Assembly (NCBI GenBank): GCA_017302775.1
Contig: JAFLDC010000059.1
Span: forward strand, 1-10,484
Direction: 5' to 3'
DNA length: 10,484 nucleotides
From: Sphingomonadales bacterium
GTDB taxonomy: Bacteria; Pseudomonadota; Alphaproteobacteria; Sphingomonadales; Sphingomonadaceae
This document shows positions 1-6,169 of this stretch, piece after piece (position 1 is the first letter of the stretch; each line of letters opens with the position of its first letter). Under the pieces are notes generated by a model. That model had not been told where the DNA came from and searched no databases. It saw only the letters and a program-made list of their open reading frames with translations. The position numbers and the translations under genes are program-made.

Positions 1-683
1 GGGTCGCCGACATAGAGCGGATTGTTCTTGGTGCGGCGGCACAGGATCTGGATCGTCCGGTCTACTTCTGGACCACGCCCGATCAGCGGATCGACCTTCC
101 CCGCCATCGCCTTTTCGTTGAGATTGATACAGAACTGGTCAAGCGCCGAGTCCTTCTTGCCATCCTTGGCTGCGCTCTTTTCTTCCTGTGGCGGCGTCTC
201 GGGGGTCTCGCTGCCTTGCGGATTGCGGTCCTCGATGCGGCGACCGCCCTTGCCAATGCCGTGGCTGATGAAGCTGACGGCGTCGAGCCGGGTCATATCC
301 TGCTGCTGGAGGAAATAGACCGCATAGCTATCGCGTTCGGAAAACAGTGCAACCAGCACGTTGGCACCGGTTACGGTGTCCTTGCCGCTGGACTGGACAT
401 GCAGGATCGCGCGCTGGATCACCCGCTGAAAACCGGCGGTGGGCGAAGGTTCGCTCTTTTCCTGGGTCTTCAGCGACTGGTATTCCTGATCAAGGTATTG
501 TTTCACCACCTCGGTCAATTCAGCCAGGTCGACCCCGCAGGCCGTCATCACCTGCGCTGCGTCCGGATCGTCGATCAGGGCCAGCAGCAGATGCTCCAAC
601 GTCGCATATTCATGACTCCGCTCGGTCGCGTTGCTCAACGCGGCGTGCAGTGTCTTTTCAAGGCTCTGGGCGAAACTGGGCAT
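1..683 (-). CDS. clpA: ATP-dependent Clp protease ATP-binding subunit ClpA (N-terminal part, runs off left edge)
   Basis: ClpA is the AAA+ unfoldase that forms a hexamer on the ClpP protease and feeds it substrates in the cytoplasm; its N-domain also docks the adaptor ClpS. The visible 227 residues hold the double Clp-N repeat (about 1-145, starting MPSFAQSLEKTL and containing ATLEHLLLALIDD), a charged linker rich in E, K and P (about 146-180), and the start of the first AAA+ domain (LIGRGPEVDRTIQILCRR near 200-217, then KNNPLYVGD). The Walker A loop would follow just beyond the edge. The Cys in the ILCRR segment and the short linker favour ClpA over ClpB or ClpC. The ATG at 681-683 follows an AGAGAG purine stretch about 8 bases upstream. 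There is no in-window stop because the gene is cut by the window edge. The gene lies downstream of DUF1192 on the same strand but is separated from it by a terminator, so it probably has its own promoter. Confidence 0.95.
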   Translation of the reverse strand, partial: MPSFAQSLEKTLHAALSNATERSHEYATLEHLLLALIDDPDAAQVMTACGVDLAELTEVVKQYLDQEYQSLKTQEKSEPSPTAGFQRVIQRAILHVQSSGKDTVTGANVLVALFSERDSYAVYFLQQQDMTRLDAVSFISHGIGKGGRRIEDRNPQGSETPETPPQEEKSAAKDGKKDSALDQFCINLNEKAMAGKVDPLIGRGPEVDRTIQILCRRTKNNPLYVGD

Positions 684-767
684 CTATCGGTCTCTCTTTG
701 AGGCGGGTGACTCTGCGCAATGAAATCGCCATTGCCGGAGAATATGAAGAAACAGGGCTAACCAAAC

Positions 768-797
768 CTATATGGGGCGCCCCCAGCTCATAAAAAG
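768..797 (-). promoter_or_regulatory. Possible heat-shock-type (RpoH-like) promoter for clpA
   Basis: Read on the minus strand, the -10 region CCCCATATAG (768-777) resembles the RpoH -10 consensus (CCCCATnT). The putative -35 is only CTTTTT (792-797), 14 bases upstream, a poor match to CTTGAA that coincides with the T tract of the preceding terminator. The implied leader before the clpA ATG is about 75 bases. The -10 similarity is seen; the sigma-factor assignment is inference and weak. Confidence 0.2.
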
Positions 798-811
798 GGG
801 CGGATCCGCCC
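792..811 (-). terminator. Intrinsic terminator after the DUF1192 gene
   Basis: A perfect 14-base palindrome GGGCGGATCCGCCC (798-811) folds as a 5-bp G/C stem with a GATC loop. On the minus strand it is followed by C and five T residues. It begins two bases after the DUF1192 stop codon, in the correct orientation to end that transcript before clpA. Confidence 0.7.
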
Positions 812-812
812 A

Positions 813-1013
813 TCAGCCCGTGCGCGGCCTGAACAGGGCATCCGCAGCGGCGCGGTGGGCGCCCGCCTTGTCGCGGTGCGCCTTGATCCGGTCAATCTCG
901 GCTTCAAGCAGGGCAATCCGCTCAGTCAGTTCGTCGAGCGAATAGGGGTCAAGCGCTTCCCGCGCCAGCTGGCTGGCGGCATCACCTTTTGGCCGGGGCA
1001 GATCATCATCCAT
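813..1013 (-). CDS. DUF1192 family small protein
   Basis: This 66-residue protein matches the DUF1192 family of small alphaproteobacterial proteins by its DLPRPK start, the core DPYSLDELTERIALLEAEIDR (about 22-42) and a basic/alanine-rich end. The central part shows a heptad-like pattern of L, I and E and should form one coiled-coil helix. No signal peptide or membrane segment is visible, so it is probably cytoplasmic. No biochemical role is known to me. The ATG at 1011-1013 has only a weak GGGG close upstream. The gene is divergent from the quinone oxidoreductase across 92 bases; from memory DUF1192 genes are often found beside such an oxidoreductase in alphaproteobacteria, which suggests a linked but undefined function. 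Confidence 0.88.
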   Translation of the reverse strand: MDDDLPRPKGDAASQLAREALDPYSLDELTERIALLEAEIDRIKAHRDKAGAHRAAADALFRPRTG

Positions 1014-1038
1014 TACCCCGCAGAATCGGACGGCTCGC

Positions 1039-1060
1039 GCTTGCTGTCAACTGGTCAAGC
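1039..1060. repeat. Inverted repeat between the divergent DUF1192 and quinone oxidoreductase genes
   Basis: The arms GCTTG (1039-1043) and CAAGC (1056-1060) are separated by 12 bases. Inside lie two GTCAA copies in direct orientation, at 1046-1050 and 1054-1058. The position in a divergent promoter region would suit a regulator-binding site, but arms of this length can arise by chance. Confidence 0.25.
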
Positions 1061-1065
1061 AGCTA

Positions 1066-1084
1066 GGGGCCGAGGCGTGGCCCC
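1066..1084 (+). promoter_or_regulatory. Leader hairpin just upstream of the quinone oxidoreductase
   Basis: GGGGCC (1066-1071) pairs perfectly with GGCCCC (1079-1084) across a 7-base loop. It ends about 10 bases before the GGGA ribosome-binding site and 21 bases before the ATG. It has no T tract, so it is not a classic terminator; it could be a 5'-leader structure affecting translation or stability. Confidence 0.3.
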
Positions 1085-1105
1085 ACTGCAACAGGGAACC
1101 GGTAA

Positions 1106-2110
1106 ATGGCTGAATTGCTAACACAAACCATGCGGGCGGCGCATTTCAATGCCCCCGGTGGCCCCGATGTGCTGCAACTGGTTACACTACCCGTGCCGCA
1201 ACCAGGCCCAGGCGAAGTGCTCGTCCGGGTCGCCTTTGCGGGGGTCAACCGCCCGGACGTCATTCAGCGGCAGGGGTTCTACCCGCCGCCACCCGGTGCA
1301 TCGCCGCTGCTCGGGCTCGAAATTTCTGGCGAAGCGGTGGCGCTGGGCGAGGGTGTCGATCCCGCCTTGTTGGGGCAGAAGCTCTGCGCGCTCACGCCGG
1401 GTGGGGGGTATGCCGAATATTGCCGCGTACCGGCTGACCATTGCCTGCCGGTACCCGATGGCCTGCCGATGGAGCAAGCGGCAGCCCTGCCCGAAACACT
1501 GTTCACAGTGTGGCATAATGTTTTCGAGCGTGGTTACGCCAGCGAAGGCGAGACTATTCTGGTCCATGGCGGGACCAGCGGGATCGGCAGCATGGCAATC
1601 ATGCTCGGCAAGCATTTCGGTCTGACAGTAATTGTAACCTGCGGCGGGGCGGACAAATGTGCCGCCGCGCTTGCGATCGGCGCCGACCATGCGATCGACT
1701 ACAAGGCCGCTGATTTTGTCGAGGAGGTGGCGAGGATCACCGACGGGCAGGGGGTGCACCTTGTGCTCGACATGGTTGCGGGAGACTACGTTGCCCGCAA
1801 CCTCAAATGCCTGCGCGAGGATGGCCGGCATGTAACCATCGCCGTGCAAGGCGGCTTGCAGGCGACCATCAACATGGCAGAGGTAATGCGCCGCCGCCTG
1901 CATCTGACCGGCTCAACACTGCGGCCCCGGTCCAACCAGTTCAAGGCCTTGCTGGCGCAGGAGATTGCCGGGCTTGCCTGGCCGCTGGTGGCGGCAGGCA
2001 AATTGCATCCGGTGATGGATCAAACCTTTCCCTTGGCCGAGGCGGCAGCGGCCCATGCCCGGATGGAAGCGGGGGACCACATCGGTAAGATCGTACTGCG
2101 TGTCGGCTAG
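1106..2110 (+). CDS. NAD(P)H quinone oxidoreductase, PIG3/zeta-crystallin family (MDR superfamily)
   Basis: This 334-residue enzyme belongs to the zinc-independent medium-chain dehydrogenase/reductase family typified by human PIG3 (TP53I3) and bacterial Qor, which reduce quinones with NAD(P)H in the cytoplasm. The N-terminal GroES-like domain (about 9-125) contains the family signature VNRPDVIQRQGFYPPPPGA (47-65). The Rossmann domain carries the nucleotide-binding turn VHGGTSGIGSMAI (153-165). The Cys and His ligands of zinc alcohol dehydrogenases are not apparent. The ATG at 1106 follows AGGGA about 9 bases upstream; an internal ATG at 1130 (MRAAHF) aligns with the usual family start and is a fallback. 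The length is normal for the family. The stop codon shares a CTAG with the stop of the convergent lipoprotein gene. The physiological substrate cannot be told from the sequence. Confidence 0.92.
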   Translation: MAELLTQTMRAAHFNAPGGPDVLQLVTLPVPQPGPGEVLVRVAFAGVNRPDVIQRQGFYPPPPGASPLLGLEISGEAVALGEGVDPALLGQKLCALTPGGGYAEYCRVPADHCLPVPDGLPMEQAAALPETLFTVWHNVFERGYASEGETILVHGGTSGIGSMAIMLGKHFGLTVIVTCGGADKCAAALAIGADHAIDYKAADFVEEVARITDGQGVHLVLDMVAGDYVARNLKCLREDGRHVTIAVQGGLQATINMAEVMRRRLHLTGSTLRPRSNQFKALLAQEIAGLAWPLVAAGKLHPVMDQTFPLAEAAAAHARMEAGDHIGKIVLRVG

Positions 2111-2802
2111 TATCCGTATTCGGCGTAATCCGCTTCGCTTTCCCAATCGGCGGTGTCAGGACTGTCCGTTCTGAGCCGATAGTTGTCCTTGAACAGCCAG
2201 CCGAGCGCGTCACGGCGTTTTTGCCGTTGGAGCGTCCGCCGCAAGGCGGGATCAGAGGTCGCGGCCAGCGCATCAAGCAGGCGACCGATCTGGCGGCAAG
2301 ACCGGGCGCGGTTGCGGCCAAGGTCTGCGGTCTGTGGCAGCCCGAGCGTGTCGATATAGCCGTTCACAGCGGTTTCCAGATCCCGGGCCAGCAAAGGCGG
2401 GTTCAGCAGGCGGCCCTCGCCAAGGTCAAGCTCGCGGGCATCATCGGCTAGGGCGAAGGTCCAGCCGAGGCGCACGCCTGCCGCTGGTTGCCCGTTGCGG
2501 CGGGCGATCGTAAAGCGCAGCGTACTGGTCCGCGTGGCGGTGCTCGCACCGATGGCCAGGATGACCCGCCCGGGAACCTGCCCCTCGATACGCAGTGGCG
2601 GCCTTGCGATTCTCAGCCGTTGCAATGGGGACGGACAGCTTGCGATGGTGGCCAGTTCAGCCCTTACGGTGGGCTCTGGTGCGAGGATAACCCACTCGCG
2701 CGCCGTGTTGCCCCTGCCGCATCCGGTTAGCAGGATTGTCGCGGCCAAGCCTGCCAGAGCGGATCGTGTCAGACGCGGCAGACGGCTATTCGTCCGAGCC
2801 AC
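2107..2802 (-). CDS. Putative lipoprotein B of unknown function (second of a tandem pair)
   Basis: I do not recognise a named family. Starting at the GTG at 2802, the 231-residue product has a textbook lipoprotein signal: a basic n-region (RTNSRLPRLTR), a hydrophobic stretch and the lipobox LLTGC with Cys28, then GRG. The middle (about 75-125) looks beta-rich, followed by two helical blocks and an acidic, Tyr-rich end. The GTG follows GGGGA by 8 bases and lies 14 bases inside the 3' end of the upstream lipoprotein gene, suggesting translational coupling. An upstream in-frame ATG would give a longer, less signal-like leader. Several features line up with the upstream gene (CGRG after the lipobox, an LxxxxxxSD helix, then LGWL), so the two look like diverged duplicates. 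Location is inferred to be the periplasmic face of the inner or outer membrane. Confidence 0.72.
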   Translation of the reverse strand: MARTNSRLPRLTRSALAGLAATILLTGCGRGNTAREWVILAPEPTVRAELATIASCPSPLQRLRIARPPLRIEGQVPGRVILAIGASTATRTSTLRFTIARRNGQPAAGVRLGWTFALADDARELDLGEGRLLNPPLLARDLETAVNGYIDTLGLPQTADLGRNRARSCRQIGRLLDALAATSDPALRRTLQRQKRRDALGWLFKDNYRLRTDSPDTADWESEADYAEYGY

Positions 2803-3544
2803 CCGAATAGTCCCCACCCGCCGAATCGCCCGCGGCGGCATCCATCGGCTCAGACGCCTGATCGGCTTTGGCCTTTTCTTCGCTTTCGGCGCGTTGCTGG
2901 CGGTACTCGTCCTGCCGCGCGTTGATCGTGGGATCTTCGCCCACGGGGAAGTCGCCGTAGGGATTGTCCACCCCGTCGTCGGCGCCGGAAAGCCAGCCAA
3001 GCCCGGCCATGTACCATTCCGGGTACTTGCTGATGTCCTGGGCCAGCTGCAGCTTTTTCGAATCGGTAATGATCGCCAACACGGTTAGCATCCGGGAGAA
3101 ATCGCGCTGCTCGTTGGCGATGTCCTCACCCTTTTCCAGTTTTCTGGCGGCGGAACGCAGGATGCCAGCGACAATCCGTTCGACCTTGCTTTCGCTGATT
3201 ACCATCTGCTTGCCGTCGAAAGTGACCTCGGTGCTGGGCACGTCGATAGCGCCGTGAATAACCGTCGCCTTGCCATCGGCGGAGCCAGCGAAGGTCAGCT
3301 TGACGATGGTTTCGAAAGAACCGTCGCCCGGAATGGTATAGATCACCGTGTCGGGCTTTGGCTGGCTGCGAACCACTTTAAGACCTGGTAGTAGGGCGCC
3401 GATTTCGCTGTCTACCGAAGCCTGGCTGAATGCTGCGGCGACCCGCTCGGCCGGCCGGTCGACCTTGACGGTAAAATCCTCACCCCCGCGCCCGCAGGCT
3501 GTCAGCATCAGGCTGACCATGGCAATTAGTAGAAAGCGGGTCAT
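2786..3544 (-). CDS. Putative lipoprotein A of unknown function (first of a tandem pair)
   Basis: The 252-residue product begins at an ATG preceded by an excellent GGAGGA four bases upstream; in-frame starts further upstream lack this site. Residues 1-17 form a lipoprotein signal peptide (MTRFLL..., lipobox MLTAC, Cys17), followed by GRGG. Residues 24-108 resemble an alpha/beta helix-grip (SRPBCC-like) layout, with the helix AERVAAAF and strands around VIYTI, IVKLTF and TVIHGAI; this fold guess is inference. A helix VERIVAGILRSAARKL (121-136) and a second helical block ending GLGWL (181-185) follow. The last 45 residues are a low-complexity, charged tail rich in Q, E, D, S and G. The gene is first of a two-gene unit with lipoprotein B and diverges from trcR across 161 bases. 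No function is assigned. Confidence 0.78.
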   Translation of the reverse strand: MTRFLLIAMVSLMLTACGRGGEDFTVKVDRPAERVAAAFSQASVDSEIGALLPGLKVVRSQPKPDTVIYTIPGDGSFETIVKLTFAGSADGKATVIHGAIDVPSTEVTFDGKQMVISESKVERIVAGILRSAARKLEKGEDIANEQRDFSRMLTVLAIITDSKKLQLAQDISKYPEWYMAGLGWLSGADDGVDNPYGDFPVGEDPTINARQDEYRQQRAESEEKAKADQASEPMDAAAGDSAGGDYSGGSDE

Positions 3545-3582
3545 CGGTTCCTCCACCATTTCAGGCATCGCATGCAGTAGTT

Positions 3583-3601
3583 TTAGCAATCAAATCGCTA
3601 A
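3583..3601. repeat. Inverted repeat in the lipoprotein A / trcR divergent region
   Basis: TTAGC (3583-3587) and GCTAA (3597-3601) form a 19-base imperfect dyad with an AT-rich centre. It is flanked almost symmetrically by GCATGC at 3570-3575 and 3612-3617. The placement between two divergent genes is operator-like, but there is no proof that any factor binds. Confidence 0.3.
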
Positions 3602-3617
3602 CATGCGGTTTGCATGC

Positions 3618-3646
3618 TTGCCCCGCGCGGCGATTGCGCCTAAATG
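3618..3646 (+). promoter_or_regulatory. Possible sigma-70-type promoter for trcR
   Basis: TTGCCC (3618-3623) and TAAATG (3641-3646) are separated by exactly 17 bases, which suits a housekeeping promoter and gives a leader of roughly 55 bases before the GTG start. The -35 matches 4 of 6 positions and the -10 only 3 of 6, so this remains a candidate. Confidence 0.27.
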
Positions 3647-3705
3647 CGCCGCAAATGGCCGCTCCGTGCAGGGGCGGCCCTTCTATTTTTGAACGGAGTG
3701 AACCC

Positions 3706-4407
3706 GTGACCAACCCGACCCCGCTGATGCCGCATGCCACCGCTTCGTGGCTGGTCGACAATACCGCACTGAGCTTTGAACAGATTGCTGAATTCTGCGG
3801 GCTGCACCTGCTGGAAGTGCAGGCCATGGCTGACGATCTGGCCAGTTCGAAATATACCGGGCGCGATCCGGTTCGTTCCGGAGAACTGACCGTGGCGGAA
3901 ATTGAAAAAGGCCAGGCTGATCCTGCCTATGCCTTGCAGATGCAAAAGGCGCCGGTTTCGGTCAATCGCACCAAGGGGCCGCGCTATACTCCGGTCTCCA
4001 AGCGTCAGGACAAGCCTGACGGCATCGCCTGGATTCTGCGGCATCATCCGGAAATCTCGGACGCGCAGATCGGCAAGCTGATCGGCACCACCCGCAATAC
4101 GATCGCGGCCATCCGTGATCGCAGCCACTGGAACATCGCGAATATCCAGCCAAAGGATCCGGTGACGCTGGGCCTGTGCAGTCAGCGCGAACTGGACGGG
4201 ATCGTGGCCAAGGCCGCCAAGAAGGCTGGGTTGATCGACCAGGCTGGTGACGACGCCCGGCTTGGCGATGATCGCAGCGCGCTGATCGAGGAACTGCGCG
4301 CCGAGCGCGAAGCGCAGACCAAGGCGGCCGGTGAAGCGGCGCAGGAAGCCGAAGCTGCTGCGTGGCTGGAAGCCAAGCGCGCAGCCGAAGCCGCCGGAGA
4401 AGATTGA
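3706..4407 (+). CDS. trcR: Cell cycle transcriptional regulator TrcR (DUF1013 family)
   Basis: The 233-residue protein matches the alphaproteobacterial DUF1013 family, now named TrcR and described as a cell-cycle transcriptional regulator. The recognisable N-terminus is PLMPHATASWLVDNTALSFEQIAEFCGLHLLEV (residues 6-38), with a first helix-turn-helix-like segment. The central part has a second, GcrA-like helical motif (about 105-142: DGIAWILRHHPEISDAQIGKLIG, then TTRNTIAAIRDRSHWN). The end (about 190-231) is a charged Ala/Glu/Lys coiled-coil tail. The start is taken as GTG at 3706 because family members begin here and GGAG lies 9 bases upstream; an in-frame ATG at 3610 would add 32 untypical residues. 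It precedes the acyl-CoA ligase gene by 50 bases and may share its transcript. DNA binding is inferred from the family. Confidence 0.86.
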   Translation: MTNPTPLMPHATASWLVDNTALSFEQIAEFCGLHLLEVQAMADDLASSKYTGRDPVRSGELTVAEIEKGQADPAYALQMQKAPVSVNRTKGPRYTPVSKRQDKPDGIAWILRHHPEISDAQIGKLIGTTRNTIAAIRDRSHWNIANIQPKDPVTLGLCSQRELDGIVAKAAKKAGLIDQAGDDARLGDDRSALIEELRAEREAQTKAAGEAAQEAEAAAWLEAKRAAEAAGED

Positions 4408-4457
4408 GATCAGGCAACGCCATGGCCTTTTCCCGACCGCGGGACTAAGGTTCTGAC

Positions 4458-6167
4458 ATGGATGCCGATCTTGCAGCTGCCGCCGCCATGCCGCAGCCCC
4501 ATCGTTATGGCCACCCCACGGGGTGGGAGCTGGCTTTGCCGCCACTCGCCTTGCCAGAAATGTTCGCGGCCGCTGCGGCGCAATATGGCAACCGGCCGCT
4601 GGTCGACTTTCTCGGGCGCCGCTTCAGTTACGCCCGGCTTCATACCGAGGCCGTGGCTTTCGCGGCTGGATTGCAACGGCTCGGGGTGGTCAAGGGCGAT
4701 CGGGTCGGACTCTACCTGCCCAACGTTCCGATCTATGTTTCGGCGTACTATGGGGCTGCCTTGGCCGGCGCGACTCTTGTCAATTTCAGCCCGCTTTATA
4801 CCGCCCCGGAACTCGCCGCTCAGGTTGAGGATTCGGGAACGCGGCTGCTCGTAACCCTGAATTCCGCGGCATTGCTGCCGACCGCGCTGGAGGTTAAACG
4901 GACGTCGGGCCTTGAGACGCTGATCGTCGGCTCGCTCGGGGCGATGTTGCCGCTGACCAAGCGTATCCTGCTGGCTGTCCTGGGCCGCAAGGCGTTGACC
5001 AGGATTCCGCCGGCTCCTGGCGTGCTGCGCTGGGAGCAAGTGCTGGAGCGGACTCTACCCGCTCCGGTCGCATTGGATCCAGTGGTTGACCTGGCCTTGC
5101 TGCAATATACCGGCGGAACCACTGGCGCGCCGAAGGGCGCGATGCTGACGCATCAAAACATCACCGCCAACGCCCGGCAGGTCAACGCGCTTGATCCCCA
5201 AGCCGGGGCACGCGACGTCATTGTCGGGGTTTTGCCACTGTTCCACGTTTTCGCCAATGTATCGGTGCTTAACCGCACGGTCCTCAACGGTGGATGCATT
5301 GCCATGTTGCCCCGGTTCGATGCAGCCCAGGCGCTCAAGACGCTTCAGCGGGTCAAGGCCACCGCCTTTCCGGGCGTTCCAACCATGTATCAAGCGCTGA
5401 TCGACCATCCGCAGGCGGCCAAGACGGATTTTTCGTCGCTCAGGGTGTGCATTTCCGGTGGAGCACCCTTGCCACTGCCGCTCAAACAGCGGTTCGAGGC
5501 GTTAAGCGGTGCGCGACTGGTCGAAGGCTACGGGCTTACCGAAACGTCCGGGGTGGTTTCGTGCAACCCCTATGAAGGCACGGAGAAACCCGGGACGATC
5601 GGGCAAGTCCTTCCGGCGACGCAGGTACGCCTGCTTGACCGCGAGGACCCTGCGCGTGAAGCTCCGGCGGGTGAACCGGGCGAGCTGGCGGTGCTTGGCC
5701 CACAGGTGATGCAAGGTTACTGGCAAAGGCCCGATGCGGCGGAGGCGGCTTTTGCCCGACGTGATGGACAAAACTGGCTGCGCACCGGCGATGTCGCCAC
5801 GATTGATGCGGATGGCTACATTTCCATCGTCGACCGGATCAAGGACATGATAGCGGTGGGCGGATTCAAGGTCTTCCCCAGCCAGGTCGAAGCGGTGATG
5901 GAAGAGCACCCTGCCGTGAAGGAGGTGCTGGTGATCGGGGTCCCTGACGAATATCTGGGCGAAATTCCGCGTGCTTACGTCACCTTGCGCGACGGTGCTG
6001 ACATTGACGGGGCGACGCTGCGTTCCTGGCTCAATACGCGGATCGGCAAGCACGAACGGGTTGACGCCGTAGTCGTGCGCGAAAGCATGCCGAAGACGAT
6101 GATCGGCAAGCTCGATCGCAAGGCGTTGCGTGCCGAACTTGCCCAGGAAGGCGGACTGCCCGCCTGA
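4458..6167 (+). CDS. Long-chain fatty-acid-CoA ligase (AMP-forming, FadD type)
   Basis: This 569-residue adenylate-forming enzyme activates fatty acids to acyl-CoA with ATP, usually at the inner face of the cytoplasmic membrane, feeding beta-oxidation or lipid synthesis. All core motifs are present: the phosphate loop YTGGTTGAPKGA (217-228), LFHVF (261-265), the FACS/A5 motif GYGLTETSG (357-365), RTGD (442-445), the hinge region DRIKDMIAVGG (459-469) and the A10 motif PKTMIGKLDRKAL with catalytic Lys551. The segment 163-178 (MLPLTKRILLAVLGRK) is an amphipathic or membrane-touching helix as in FadD. The length is typical. The ATG at 4458 has an AAGG about 8 bases upstream; an internal ATG at 4488 is possible. 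Exact chain-length preference is not readable from sequence. The stop is 2 bases from the stop of the convergent bactofilin gene. Confidence 0.9.
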   Translation: MDADLAAAAAMPQPHRYGHPTGWELALPPLALPEMFAAAAAQYGNRPLVDFLGRRFSYARLHTEAVAFAAGLQRLGVVKGDRVGLYLPNVPIYVSAYYGAALAGATLVNFSPLYTAPELAAQVEDSGTRLLVTLNSAALLPTALEVKRTSGLETLIVGSLGAMLPLTKRILLAVLGRKALTRIPPAPGVLRWEQVLERTLPAPVALDPVVDLALLQYTGGTTGAPKGAMLTHQNITANARQVNALDPQAGARDVIVGVLPLFHVFANVSVLNRTVLNGGCIAMLPRFDAAQALKTLQRVKATAFPGVPTMYQALIDHPQAAKTDFSSLRVCISGGAPLPLPLKQRFEALSGARLVEGYGLTETSGVVSCNPYEGTEKPGTIGQVLPATQVRLLDREDPAREAPAGEPGELAVLGPQVMQGYWQRPDAAEAAFARRDGQNWLRTGDVATIDADGYISIVDRIKDMIAVGGFKVFPSQVEAVMEEHPAVKEVLVIGVPDEYLGEIPRAYVTLRDGADIDGATLRSWLNTRIGKHERVDAVVVRESMPKTMIGKLDRKALRAELAQEGGLPA

Positions 6168-6169
6168 CC

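Noticed and set aside
216..701. Plus-strand 161-codon open frame at the left end
   Set aside because: It is antisense to the N-domain of clpA, which gives an unambiguous minus-strand translation.
774..783. Perfect palindrome GGGGCGCCCC upstream of clpA
   Set aside because: It is short, has no loop or T tract, and overlaps the putative -10 region; it is better seen as chance G/C symmetry than as a second terminator.
2107..3000. Longer version of lipoprotein B starting about 200 bases upstream
   Set aside because: The extra N-terminus is a basic, low-complexity read of the lipoprotein A gene in another frame and would bury the signal peptide inside the protein.
3640..4545. 301-codon open frame on the minus strand
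   Set aside because: It is antisense to trcR; the product shows no recognisable domain and runs through the divergent promoter region.
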